From NCBI GenBank assembly GCA_905250885.1, contig CAJNOQ010000161.1:1-64000 (forward strand): a DNA stretch of 64,000 nt. Reading direction: 5' to 3'. The notes beneath the pieces are model-generated. The model saw only the letters and a program-made list of their open reading frames with translations, was not told the origin of the DNA and searched no databases. Position numbers and translations under genes: made by a program. This document shows positions 13,477 to 24,388 of the stretch, piece after piece (within the stretch, counting starts at the first letter, position 1; every line of letters starts with the position of its first letter). The DNA comes from Didymodactylos carnosus (lineage: Eukaryota > Rotifera > Eurotatoria > Philodinida > Philodinidae).

Positions 13477-13976
13477 TATACATTCCAAATTGAGACCGTT
13501 TCTTCTACTATAAAATTTTCACTTCCAGATTGAGACCACTTTTTAAATCTAATTAATAATCATCAAAAAAAAAGGTGGCCTCAATCATGAAGCAGCCGTT
13601 TTTTCTATCATTGTTAAGTTTTAATCAAGAATTGACCGTTTTTGTATCTAAAATGATAAAAGTAGATCTGTAGCCACTGTTTTGACCTACAGACGGGTGA
13701 AAAACAATAACTGCAACGTCAGAAGTGATTATAGATAAAGATCATGGGCATGGGTATACAACTGAGTTTCTATTCCTGTCAAACTCACCTGATGATTACG
13801 TTAGACTATGAATTTTCTTTCATCTTACCAGTTGTCATATCGTCTGATATTCTAAAATTCGTTTCTAACAAATTTTGTTAGCAACAGAAATCTGACACCA
13901 GTTTTATGGCCACGAATTTTTTAAATTTTTTCTATAGGCATTGGTATTATTTTTCAACTTCATAGGTATGAGCGTA

Positions 13977-14430
13977 CTCTCTAAAAAGAATTGGTACGTT
14001 ACGAAACCCTTTTCTGCTTGAGGTTTCGAATGCGTTTCAAATGTTGAGACCTATTGGTCTACGAAACCTAAAATGGTTGGGCAAAAACCTATGAAACCCC
14101 AAATCGTTCTGTAATGACCTATAAAACCTTAAATAGTTTTGACAGTTGATGCGAAATTTTAACATGGTTTCGCACAAAGCTTTCTCGATTTTGCAACCTA
14201 ATGAGTTTTGTAGGAAACCTTTTGCAGTTTTGTACCAAAACAATGTTAAAATTTCGTATCAGTTGTCGAACTATATAAGGTTTTGTAGGTCATTACAGAA
14301 CGATTTGGGGTTACATAGGTTTTCGCCCAACCATTTTAGGTTTCGTAGACCAAAAGGTCTTAACGTTTGAAACGAATGCGAAATTTCAAACAGAAAAAGG
14401 TTTCGTCAGGAACCAATGCTTTTTAGAGAG
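13977..14430. mobile_element. Second hairpin MITE (about 454 bp), same terminal style
   Basis: Arms of about 190-200 bp begin CTCTCTAAAAAG and are about 85 percent identical in inverted orientation. They contain the recurring word GGTTTCGTAGACC. The terminus resembles that of the MITE at 13056, and a TA precedes the left end. The right-hand TA is not clear, so the boundary is good to a few bases. The ORFs of about 70 codons on both strands here merely reflect the palindrome. Confidence 0.8.
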
Positions 14431-14432
14431 TG

Positions 14433-15169
14433 GATGATGGATACGAGAAAAATGTGGGTGCAGGTGTTTACTAACAGATCGGCAGTTGTGAGTAACCGCA
14501 TCTTTTATGAGTCAGCCACTCTACTGATTAAAAATGATCACTTTAACTACTAAATACACCATTGATTGGTTTATGAAGTCGCGTACATTTGCAACTGGTA
14601 TTATAAGTGTTGAATGGTGACTGGGTTTTAGTTGCTAAAACTTCTGTGACGTTTCACACGAAAATGTTGTACCTATAAGCAGCGGGATTGTATAATTCTT
14701 CCTACGTTTACTGACTCATTTGAGTTTTTAAATAATTAGTAAATCTCGCCCGCCACTATTCCATTAAATTAATGTCGCAGGAGTGGTTATTTTTCTTTAA
14801 GCGCTACGCTACATTCAACAATAATAAAAAGTCTCTGTAAAAAGAATCAGATTAACTCTGCACTTTTTCCTTCTGACTAAGCTGGGACAATATTTCATAC
14901 AGTCTTTAGGTCGCTTCACGTGCGAAAAAATATCCGTTTATTCTAAATTATGAAATTATTCAATAAAAAATTGTTACAAAACTGGAAACAACGCATTTTG
15001 CAGCCACCAGGTTGGTTTATCAAGACACGTTTTTTTTGACAGTGCGGGAAAGAAAAAACGTTCTCAAAATTTGAACACTACATATTCGTGGTTAGCTCGA
15101 AAAACACTATGGAAGGGTGTATCATAAGTCCAGAAAAAAATTTTGCTTCATTTTTGCATTAACTGCACC
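14433..15169. other. Intergenic, nothing recognised
   Basis: No convincing frame, RNA or repeat is seen. Base composition is slightly less AT-rich than in the first 7 kb. Confidence 0.5.
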
Positions 15170-15658
15170 TTACCAAAATATGGAATCAACGAATGAATTA
15201 TCTGAAGAATTGACATCGCTATTCATATCATACAAGTTCATGTTGAACGATGGCGTTAAACTCGCGAGCTCCATGTGTCGTCCTTTGTGAACGATGAAGG
15301 TCGCTATTGGACATGTTATAGGATGTTGTCGATGTTGACCAGGGGATACCATCAGAGAAGCCGTTTTTTCAGGTGGAATAACACTACTGGCAAACCTACG
15401 CCGTTTCAAGAACGAGAAAATGACATACATGGTTGTGCCATATTGGTCTTGTGTATCGGTGGCTGGCATTGAGGCAGGAATACATTTGAGACCATCACAG
15501 CAATGAAAATCGGTCAGACCCAGCGCACTTGTATTGTAATTCAATCGACTTTCATCCAAGCAACGATGGCTTAGTGGGGACTATGGACAAAATTGAGTTT
15601 GCGCGGATAAAGCGGTGATAATGACTAACAGAGCAATGATGAATTCAATCGTTCTCAT
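15170..15658 (-). pseudogene. Remnant of a small secreted cysteine-rich protein gene
   Basis: Read on the minus strand from 15658, the sequence begins like a secretory protein: MRTIEFIIALLVIITALSA is a good signal peptide. It is followed by a cysteine-bearing stretch including DFHCCDGLKC and then a long low-cysteine part containing TCPIATFIVHKGRHMEL. I do not recognise the family. It does not read as one clean frame and is treated as a broken fossil. A 130-bp piece of the same sequence recurs in the opposite orientation at 26320-26455, so this belongs to a dispersed family. Confidence 0.4.
15222..15362 (-). repeat. Dispersed repeat, copy 1
   Basis: About 140 bp matches 26320-26455 in reverse complement at roughly 88-90 percent by eye. 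The shared part is protein-like on the minus strand (VHKGRHMEL in both copies), which suggests decayed gene copies and not a transposon end. Confidence 0.7.
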
Positions 15659-17026
15659 CTTGTCATAAGCTAGATGTCAAATAAGAGCACACTAGTACAC
15701 TCTAAACTACGCTTTTTACTTCATAATGACGCTTCATACTTCTTATCTTTATTTTACATGCGTGTGAAGAAAAAGAGAGTCATCATCATTATGACGTATC
15801 GTTACATTCTGATTAGAATCGCCATGCCATCACTACTTTCGGTGGTTCCGATGTTCTATATCCGAAATGATACCAAAAGCCGAGAATGATATTGAACAGA
15901 GGCATAAAATGACATGAAAGAATAGCAGAATGGCACGTGAATAGATTTTGTGACACACGATTGGAAATGAGTGTTGAAGTATATAGCGAGAAAGGACAGG
16001 GTGGGTTTGATAGTAAATCGATCCTATTTGAAAAATTAGAAGAAATTCAATGTATCATACATAGTTCTTTGGAGCTTGAGCTCGGCTATCTTGGAGTATT
16101 ATAAAAAACATTTATTTTATCCGTATAAAATGCGAAACAGAACAAAGAAACCTTATTCGATATAAATTGGATAACTTGCTGGCATGACCGTATCAAATTC
16201 ACCACCATAGAAAATCGGATAAAGGGTTTGCTCGCCCCCATTTTTGACACGAATAATAACAAGAGCTTGTTTTTGCTGGAAATTATCCATCACAATAAAA
16301 ATATTTATCACATATAAAATCATGTACAAGATTATTTTCATTAACCATGAATTTTATTCATCAATATAAACCATGTGACATTGATCAACATCTATCATTT
16401 GACAATTTTTCATTAGTAAAATTATCAGTTGTGAGTTGTGTGTTATCATTCGAATCATCTGTTAGAATACAAATGTCTCATCAATCAAATATTTAACTAT
16501 CTCTTTAAGTCCCCAAGGCTTTCACGCTTAGTTCTGGGTCAGACATTTATCAAAACGGAACATACGAGACCTCAGTATGACTTTCTCACACTCGAAAAAA
16601 ATTACTTTTCATTTTTAAAAAAGTAAAGTTTTTATGATTTAAATTTACAATGAAAATTTGAAGAAAATTATTTTTTCGAAAATTCTCGCTAGAAACCAAA
16701 GACCAAACGTATCTAAGTTTAGACCATTATGTTTGAGGAAGTTGAGACAGAAAATGAGCTGAGATGGTGAAGAAAATCAAGAATGACCAAGAAACAGAGC
16801 CCGAAATCCTAATAAAATATGTCCTTTTGTTTTGTACCATCAGCAGCCTATAGTTTCCAACAATAATTTCTTCAGCCGACATAGTTTGAAAGAATAGATT
16901 TCCCTGCATATTTCTGAAAAGTCGTTGAATAAAACCCTTTTTCTAAAGTACCTAAAAAAGCAAATTAACTCCTTGGGGGCGGGAAACACATATATGTGTT
17001 TTGGTTCTCGTAATTGGACATGTCTC
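15659..17026. other. Mostly unassigned; small minus-strand ORFs
   Basis: Apart from the ORF at 16153-16341, nothing is supported. The ORFs around 16727-17046 lack family features. Confidence 0.4.
16153..16341 (-). CDS. Hypothetical small secreted or membrane protein (62 aa)
   Basis: The frame opens with a hydrophobic segment, MKIILYMILYVINIFIVM, that would serve as a signal peptide or anchor. It continues into a polar part containing RVKNGGEQTLYPIFYGGEF. I do not recognise it. No splice partner, promoter or poly(A) signal backs it. It lies among degraded material, so it may be chance or a gene fragment. Confidence 0.2.
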   Translation of the reverse strand: MKIILYMILYVINIFIVMDNFQQKQALVIIRVKNGGEQTLYPIFYGGEFDTVMPASYPIYIE

Positions 17027-17356
17027 TTATGATACTGTAATGGCATAACTGCTAGTGGAGATCATAGATCTGCCAGTTTTCATGCATTGTAACACTATCA
17101 TCTGCAATATGACCTCACTCACCGTCTTTCTTCCTATAGTTGACCCATTACTTCTATGCTCTTTCCTGTGAAAAGCACCTAGAGGCCGACCTAGTGCTGA
17201 AGACAATCCTATCAGACTTATTGGTCGCCATTTTCCATCACTTATACCTTCAACATCGACAAGATAAGATCCTCTAAAACAATGCGTGGTTTGCGCAAAT
17301 ACAACAAGTAGAGCTAAAAAGAGAGCTAACTCTAGATATGAATGCACCGAATACAA
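17027..17356 (-). CDS. Hypothetical secreted-protein exon (up to 109 codons)
   Basis: The frame starts with a convincing signal-peptide-like segment (LELALFLALLVVFAQTTHC), then reads through a mixed-composition region with WRPISLIGLSSALGRP. A good donor (ACG|GTGAGT) near 17127 suggests that only the first part is coding and that more exons lie to the left, but I could not join any in phase. The family is not recognised. It may be a partial or decayed gene. Confidence 0.25.
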   Translation of the reverse strand: MYSVHSYLELALFLALLVVFAQTTHCFRGSYLVDVEGISDGKWRPISLIGLSSALGRPLGAFHRKEHRSNGSTIGRKTVSEVILQMIVLQCMKTGRSMISTSSYAITVS

Positions 17357-20300
17357 CGTCGGGCTCTGTGTATCAGGTTGTTTTCGAGATTATCATGCTC
17401 TGAAATACTTTTAGACATTTGTGCTTTACATTGGTGTGAATATATACATTGTTTCAGAGTTTCGAAAAACTTCGTTTTTTCTAACAGTAACCCCGTCCTC
17501 AAGGAGTTAAATACAATTAAAATTAAAGTTAAATTTTTTCGAAATCTTCTTCATTTTAAAATTTGAATATCTTAGCTAGCATAAAACACAAACAAAATAT
17601 TTTTTTACCATTCCATAGCCAATTTAATTCTCTCCAACCGATATAAGATCAATTTTTTCAAACAATGCTTCCTTAGTTTATTATAATGATAATGCCAATG
17701 TCCATTCAAATGGATATTGGACTTTAAAGGGCTATACAGGTAAAATACTAGCACGATTTATCTATGGTCATGGAACACTTGGCGTCGCTGGTCTATCTCA
17801 ATATTCAAATAAGAAAAGGTATACATGAGTTTGCATCTCAGAAATTCGAAAATGGGTTAATTTCTAACTGAATTATCTCACAATCATATACGCTTCAATA
17901 GTCATATTTAAATTAAAAGAACTAGGTGTTGCAATTAAACAAAGAAAATTTTACATTGAATAATGTGATTAAAAAATTTCTTCGTCTAACACTCAATAAA
18001 TTTTCGAGACTTAGACTCTGTTGATAAACTAAATCGTGGCTGCATGTTTTTCTCTTATTAAACCATCGTTTCCACGTTTTAGTAACCGATTGTTTTAAAG
18101 TGCAAATATTGCACCTTGAAAGCCGTACAAACAATTGTTTGTTGCATGTTAACAAACTTGTTTGCAAAGAATTTATAAGTGGTACAAATTTGCAATATAA
18201 TAATAATTTTTATAATTCTCAAGAACTTCCTTGCAATCATTTGTGTGATGCACATATATGGCTATGACAAGATGATTTTAAAACAGAAGCTATTCAATTC
18301 ACTACTACAATATTAATATTCAACGTATTGATTTTAACAATGTTAAATTTAAAATATTCATTTGAAACGATGCGTATTAACACCTTAATTCTCACTACTA
18401 AATATCACGGTATCACTTCAAAAAGAACACAATCAGATAGTAGTATTAGAAAGAAAAACTCATTATTATATGTAAACATTCTGGTGTGAAAACGTTTATG
18501 AAAAATGTGTTTTAACAACCGTTAAAATAACCGTTTAACTATTGAAGAAACGGAGTTAAAGTAGTTTGTTTGTATAGTGCTCGAAGAAATAAACCAGTAC
18601 TGCTGCTTTATGGAGAAAGAATAACATGGTTGACGAAGTAACGAGAGAGTGTTAATACCAACAAGATAAGTGTCAATTTTTGAGACGATATGCGTAGAAT
18701 GATTTGTCATTCTTATTCAAATTTTATTTTTAGACTCAGAATACATTTACAGTATGTCAGTCAAGTTTATTTTAACTTTATAAGGTCTATTTGAGTTATT
18801 TATTACATTTCACATTTATACTGGTGATATTTGAGAGCTGTATAAATTTGTAAAGGTACCAGCATCATTCTGTGTTTCGTTTGAAACAATAACATACGTA
18901 CAAATAAAAAATTCGTGTAATTGAACAAAAACAGTATACATCATTTGGATTATGGCGAAAAACAATCGAAAGTAAATGTTACTTACTACACAGACAGTAG
19001 AAATGAAAAATAATCAATGCAAATATATATATAAGTGTGTGTGCATGTGTATGAATGTGCGTATACTCGTGCTAATAAAAATGATACTCTGCAAAATTAA
19101 ATATATCTCTAATGTTAAAAAATAAGTTTTGTTTAAGACGAAAAAATTCAAAGAGAAAAATGACTGATCGATCATAATTAGAATATCAACATAACAAATT
19201 TTTGCAAAAAAAGAAAAAACTAATTGATTATCTTAAATTATTACTTCACAACTACTGGAGACGGATTTTAAGTCCATATAAAAATTTTAATTCTGTGATA
19301 GGTCGATAAATTTTGTTTTGAGTTTTACGACATGTTGAGTTTGTAATTTTTAAATGTTTGTTTCTGAAATCTACATGTTTAAATACTAAAGACAAATCCA
19401 TTTAGTTACACCATCTAGCCAGGCATATATTGTGACCCAATATTATTGGAACCCAATATATTGGGTTTTTACTAATAATATTGGATTATTGGCCCAATAT
19501 ACAATGGATTTCAATAATACTGGGTACACAATCTATTGGATCAATATTTTCAATAGTGATTGATATTAGTACATGCTTATGTCTGGCTGCATGTGTTCAA
19601 ACGTTATTCTCTATGTTTTAACGAGAACACATGAGTTTCTTTGATTTGTTGAGATATATTCAGTGTCAAGTCAATATGTTATAACAGAAAATTTCCGCTT
19701 TTATCTAACTGACATTTTTCTTATTGACTGATATTTATACACATAAACACACGCACACAGACTAATATCATTCTAAACATTTTCAGCAATGACAACAACA
19801 ATAAATTGATAATGTACACATATTTTGATTTATTCCTCATTTTTGAATAAATCTAATAGTAACGCATAAGAAAATCATCATCATATAGTTGAATGAGCAG
19901 AAATCGGAAATTTGAGTTCATTGACCATTCATTCTCTTATTTCATATATAATTAGACAAATTTGTTCACATTCTACTTCTTGTTTTCCTGTGTCATGACC
20001 ATTGCCTCTTGATAACCAGATATATGTTGTCTTGAAAAAAAAATGTTTAGAATTCACAATGATACCACCATCTTCTTTCTCTGACATTAATAGTTCTGTT
20101 TCACATAGACAACAGAATGACCGCTTTTATACAGATAGATAAAAATGGACAGACTTTGGTTTTCTTTCTCGTACAATATACATACATTAAAGAGTTTGAT
20201 GGCATCATGTCATCGAGACATGTACGGCCGACAACGAAATATACCAGTTTCGAACCAAGTAGAAAGAGAAATAATGTTCAAAACGTCAAAAAAAAAAAGA

Positions 20301-22368
20301 GGAGAAAAAAGCATTTCTTTTATATATCTAAGTACAGAACGCGGTTTGTTCACTCTCCTGTCTTCATTTAGAAAAAATTCTGGCACAGCATATAGTGAGA
20401 GAGAAAGAAAGGAAGATGCACTTTTGAACTTGTATGAGTCAAGCTCTTTCTCTTCTTATTCAAAAAACTTTACCAATGATAATGAAATAACAACGAAATT
20501 GAGGTAAATGTGTTTTTATCGTCATTCATTCTATTTTTCAGAGTTAAAGATATCAACTAATAGATAATATCCAGAAAATAACGATGAAAACAATTATAAC
20601 TTCTTGTATCCAAACTTAATTCAATAAAAATTTTCTGCATACGAGCACATCCGGAAGAGTCTCCCGAATCCGATGCGAATATATTCGGCACTGAAAATTG
20701 CTTCCAAAAAGTGAGGAGGACAAGTCTCACTTCGTTCAGATATGACTATACTTTATCACAGAAATAGTAAATGAATAAAACATTTTAACAATAAAAGAAT
20801 TCATTTAATGATTAAAAATGGCTTAGAAATGTTAGCTAGCAAAATTATTCTGAACTTAATGAGTGTGTTTCAAAACTCTTTCAGTTCCTTTCTGTTCAGA
20901 CATTGACTGAACTTATGGGATTATTTAAATTATTCACGTTTCTATGTTATATAGGTGAGAAACAAACGAGTGTCTTCAAAAAAGTGTTAGTATCTTTACA
21001 AGTTGGGTACGTAAAGCAGCCATCCTTTTTGTCTCGTGCGTGACAATACTCGACGAAAGTATTTCAGAGTAGTTTTCATTTCCTTTCCGTTACTTCACGA
21101 ATATCAGATTTAATGGAAATAAAGATCTGAGTTTAGTAATTCTCCTTCGATTTTAGCGAATCGCATTGGATAGCACATATTTTCATTAAATAGTTCAGTC
21201 GAAAGAGACAGCTGAGAACGACAATCCTTGGTGTTTGACTGCTGTTCTTTATTCTGAGAATCAACACTTTCAATAGATAATCTCTGCTCGAAAGTGATAA
21301 CATTATTTTTCTGATCTTAGATTAGTACTCAGATTAGTTCATCTAAATAGTTCTAATTTATGTTGCATTTGTTTTATCTCTAGTTGAAAAAATGATGAAA
21401 AAATTTTTTATTAACAAAGTCTTTTGTTAATTATTCTTTTTGATTCTTCAACTAACAGGCAAATATGAACAGACATTATTATCTATACCCCTAATTATCT
21501 TTTAAGCATCTTGTAACTTTTTATCAATCTATAGAATGATCTGATTAGAAAAATTAATTTTGTTTAAAATTAATGTTACAGTGTTGTGAGAACATAACAA
21601 AGTTGGCAAGTTCCCATTACTAAAATGAAATTATATGGCACGCACATATATGTATAAAAAAAAAGTAATTTACCACTAGCAGGTGTAGAATATAGTAACA
21701 TTTTGAACGATGAACCCTAGTTTACGTGATATAATAAAATAATAACTGTGAGTTATTCTAAAAAATTCTGGAAAAAGCAATCTATATTCTGTTTCTTTTC
21801 GGCATCTCTATTCAATGGAAGATTTTAGAGAAAAAGTCAATGAGTTTTTATGCATTCATTTAATTTTCAATCATATATATACATACACAAAAGGAGCATC
21901 ATAGCACTTATAGCCTTCTGAGAATAGAAGTACAATGATAAAAAAAAAGAAATACAATGCTTGATTATCCACAAGGATAAAAATGATTTCCCTTATCCGT
22001 ATATGGTACCTAGTTGACAGGGTCAACGCTAGTAAATGTTATATATAAATCACGAGACAAGATTATGTAAACGTGTATAATATTCATCACTTAAACGAAG
22101 AATATACGGAAGTAGTGAACATATATTATTAATAAGGTTAAGGGTACCATACTATTTTACTGTGGAAAAAAGTTTCAACTATAAAATTGTATGAAAGATA
22201 TCTTTCTATGTCTAAACTATTCTACATTATAGAAAAGTCAAATTAAATAAGTCTTTTTTTATCATATGACAATCAATAATAGAAAAATTTTAATTTTTGA
22301 TGCAGAATTAGACTATTCAATTTTTTTCCTACATGTTTAGTTAAACAGTACGATAATAATAGAAAACA
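17357..22368. other. 5-kb intergenic stretch
   Basis: No supported gene on either strand. ORFs of 84-120 codons at 20117-20507 overlap each other in two frames, have low-complexity Lys/Ser content and look like chance. The only structure noted is the CCAATAT-rich palindrome at 19417-19588. Confidence 0.5.
19417..19588. repeat. Palindromic CCAATAT-rich element with short terminal inverted repeats
   Basis: The ends match imperfectly in inverted orientation (AGCCAGGCATA against AGCCAGACATA). The interior alternates CCCAATAT and ATATTGGG words on both strands, giving many nested hairpins. Its style is that of a small MITE. No target duplication is certain. Confidence 0.5.
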
Positions 22369-23525
22369 ATGGATCGTTATGAATTTGAGACAAATCGTGA
22401 TCCATTGAATCATCAAACAACATTAACACCTTCTTATTGGATATCGACCGTAGAATATTTAATGCCCTATTTATATCCAACATGTCTATCATCTGGCATT
22501 ATATTTTCATTATTAACATTAATTGCATTAGTCCAACGTGTTTATATAACATCAAAACCTTATTTATTTATGCAATCAATTATTGACTCTATATTTTTAA
22601 TTACTGGTGCAATTTTAACTCCAAATTATTATCATTTTATACCAACATTTTTTAGTGGAAGAATCTATATAAATGCTTTACATTATGCATGTTGGTTTAT
22701 TATCATATGGATATTTCTTATTGCATGTTTAGGTAAATATCTCTTTTAATACAATTAATGATCTATTATAAACTTTTTTCTTTCTGTTATTTTTAAGATC
22801 ATACAATCACATGTATTCAATCAAATGGTTATAATGAAAAATTATTTTGTTCACCATTTAAAACACGAAATATAATTGTTTTAATTTTACTTATGGGTAT
22901 CATATCAGCTGTACCACAAATATTTGCATGGGAACAAGTAAAAGAAAATATATTTCATTCAACACCGTTAAAAATGTCTTTTTTGTATGAACAAATCTAT
23001 TTTTGGTATATACAAATTATTGTTCTATTTGTACCAGTATTCTCAATTTTTGTATTTATTGGTGCTTTATTGTATACATTATGTAAAAAACGAGAACATT
23101 ATTTATTAAATAATCAACATCACCATCAACACAATCATATATCTCATTATACAATAAATTATGGATACAATGAACAAGATAATATACAACGATTAAATAA
23201 TCAAGAACGACAAAATTTAAGTAAATTATTTTTATTTAGTTGTTTTTTACATCTTCTATTAGTTATGCCTTATTCATTTGTCATTTTTTTTGGTAAATTA
23301 TTTTCACGTGAACAACAATCAAAACATAGTACAATAACTGGATCATTAGGACGAGAAATATTAATTGCCTATGATTCATCTTTATTACTTGTTTATATTA
23401 ATATTTTAATGAGATTTTTTGTCTATGTTATATTTAGCGGAAAATTTCGTCTATGTTTACGAAAAATGTTTACATGTAGATGTTGTTGCTGTTATAGTGA
23501 AAATGAGAATTTAGATGATGTTTAA
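22369..23525 (+). CDS. Class-A (peptide-type) G-protein-coupled receptor, 2 exons
   Basis: Seven-pass receptor of 363 aa. Exons are 22369-22732 and 22798-23525, joined in phase 1 by a 65-bp GT-AG intron. The seven hydrophobic segments in order are: GIIFSLLTLIALV; FMQSIIDSIFLITGAIL; ACWFIIIWIFLIACLD; NIIVLILLMGIISAVPQIF; IQIIVLFVPVFSIFVFIG; LFLFSCFLHLLLVMPYSF; and LLLVYINILMRFFVYVIF. The end of helix 7 and helix 8 (FFVYVIFSGKFR) resembles the FFLYCLSGKxFR of FMRFamide- or TRH-type receptors. The usual DRY is replaced by LDHT, and NPxxY is not literal. Loop 3 is His-rich (QHHHQHNHISH). A CRCCCC cluster after helix 8 could be palmitoylated. The ligand cannot be told from the sequence. Confidence 0.85.
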
Positions 23526-23535
23526 AATGTTAAGT

Positions 23536-23541
23536 AATAAA
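23536..23541 (+). terminator. AATAAA close to the receptor stop codon
   Basis: The hexamer lies only about 10 bp after the stop codon, which would give a very short 3' UTR. Other AT-rich signals may be used instead. Confidence 0.35.
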
Positions 23542-23602
23542 TCTAATTAAATGAGAAACAGTATAATGAAATTTATTATCTAGCGACTCCTTTTTAGATA
23601 GA

Positions 23603-23624
23603 TATTATTATTATTATTATTATT
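23603..23624. repeat. (ATT)n microsatellite
   Basis: Seven trinucleotide units just downstream of the receptor gene. Confidence 0.9.
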
Positions 23625-24388
23625 AGTGAGTAGAAACTTACAAAACTGTAACATACGACGTTCGCATTTTCACTATCTTTAACATATGCCAGTTTTTTGT
23701 ATTCTTTTTCTTTTTTTTAATCTATCGTTATATTAGTGTAATTTTTGTACAAGCTTTTTGTTCTTTCAATTAAACACAAATCAATTTTTGACTAAGTAAA
23801 GACATTCAAATGGGTTTTTCATGTGTAAGGAAGATCGGTTATTATCGGATATTTAAAATAAGTTGCTCTACGTTTCGAAATGAAGGAACATGTTCTACTA
23901 TTTCAAATCCATTTGAATTATTTCAAAATTTTATAAGTAAACGAAAAAGAACATGGACATGAGTTATTAAAATAGGCAGAATTTGAAAAGTTTAAACTGT
24001 CTGTTTATGATCGATTACAAACTTTCTCAAATCTGAATAATTTTTCTTGTTAGTTTAAATCACCATTTAAAACTGTTGTTCAAGATAAAAGAAATTAGAG
24101 CAGACGTATAACACTATCCAAACATATATTATATACTAAAATTGAAATTAAATTACAAGACATAAGCAAAATAAATATAGAAAAATATCTTTAAAAATAA
24201 GGTTAAACAAGAAAAAAGGATCTTTTAGATCATTCGATATTCAAAATGGAACTTTTTTGTCAAGATCTCTTGAAATTACATAGGAAATGACTTATTTGCG
24301 TACTTTTAAATCACAAGACGAAATAATTTAATAATACCGAAAAATATTGCACAAAAAAGGGATAATAATAATAGAAGTGAAAAATTAT

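Larger units (their letters stand above)
12194..13594. mobile_element. Fold-back transposon carrying a FLYWCH fragment, with a nested MITE
   Basis: Two inverted arms, 12194-12443 (250 bp) and 12923-13594 (249 bp once the nested element and its TA duplication are removed), match at roughly 85-90 percent by eye. They enclose a 479-bp core with a FLYWCH-like coding fragment at 12569-12775. No transposase and no clear target-site duplication are seen, so it is non-autonomous. FLYWCH domains often accompany MULE-type DNA transposons, so a MULE relative is the best guess. Arm divergence indicates an old insertion. Confidence 0.75.

Noticed and set aside
14037-14370. Two overlapping ORFs of 68 and 74 codons on opposite strands with similar ends
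   Set aside because: They are reflections of the hairpin MITE at 13977-14430; the shared residues come from the palindrome, not from a gene.
20117-20507. ORFs of 84 and 120 codons overlapping in two frames
   Set aside because: Low-complexity Lys/Ser/Phe composition, no family features, no splice or poly(A) support.
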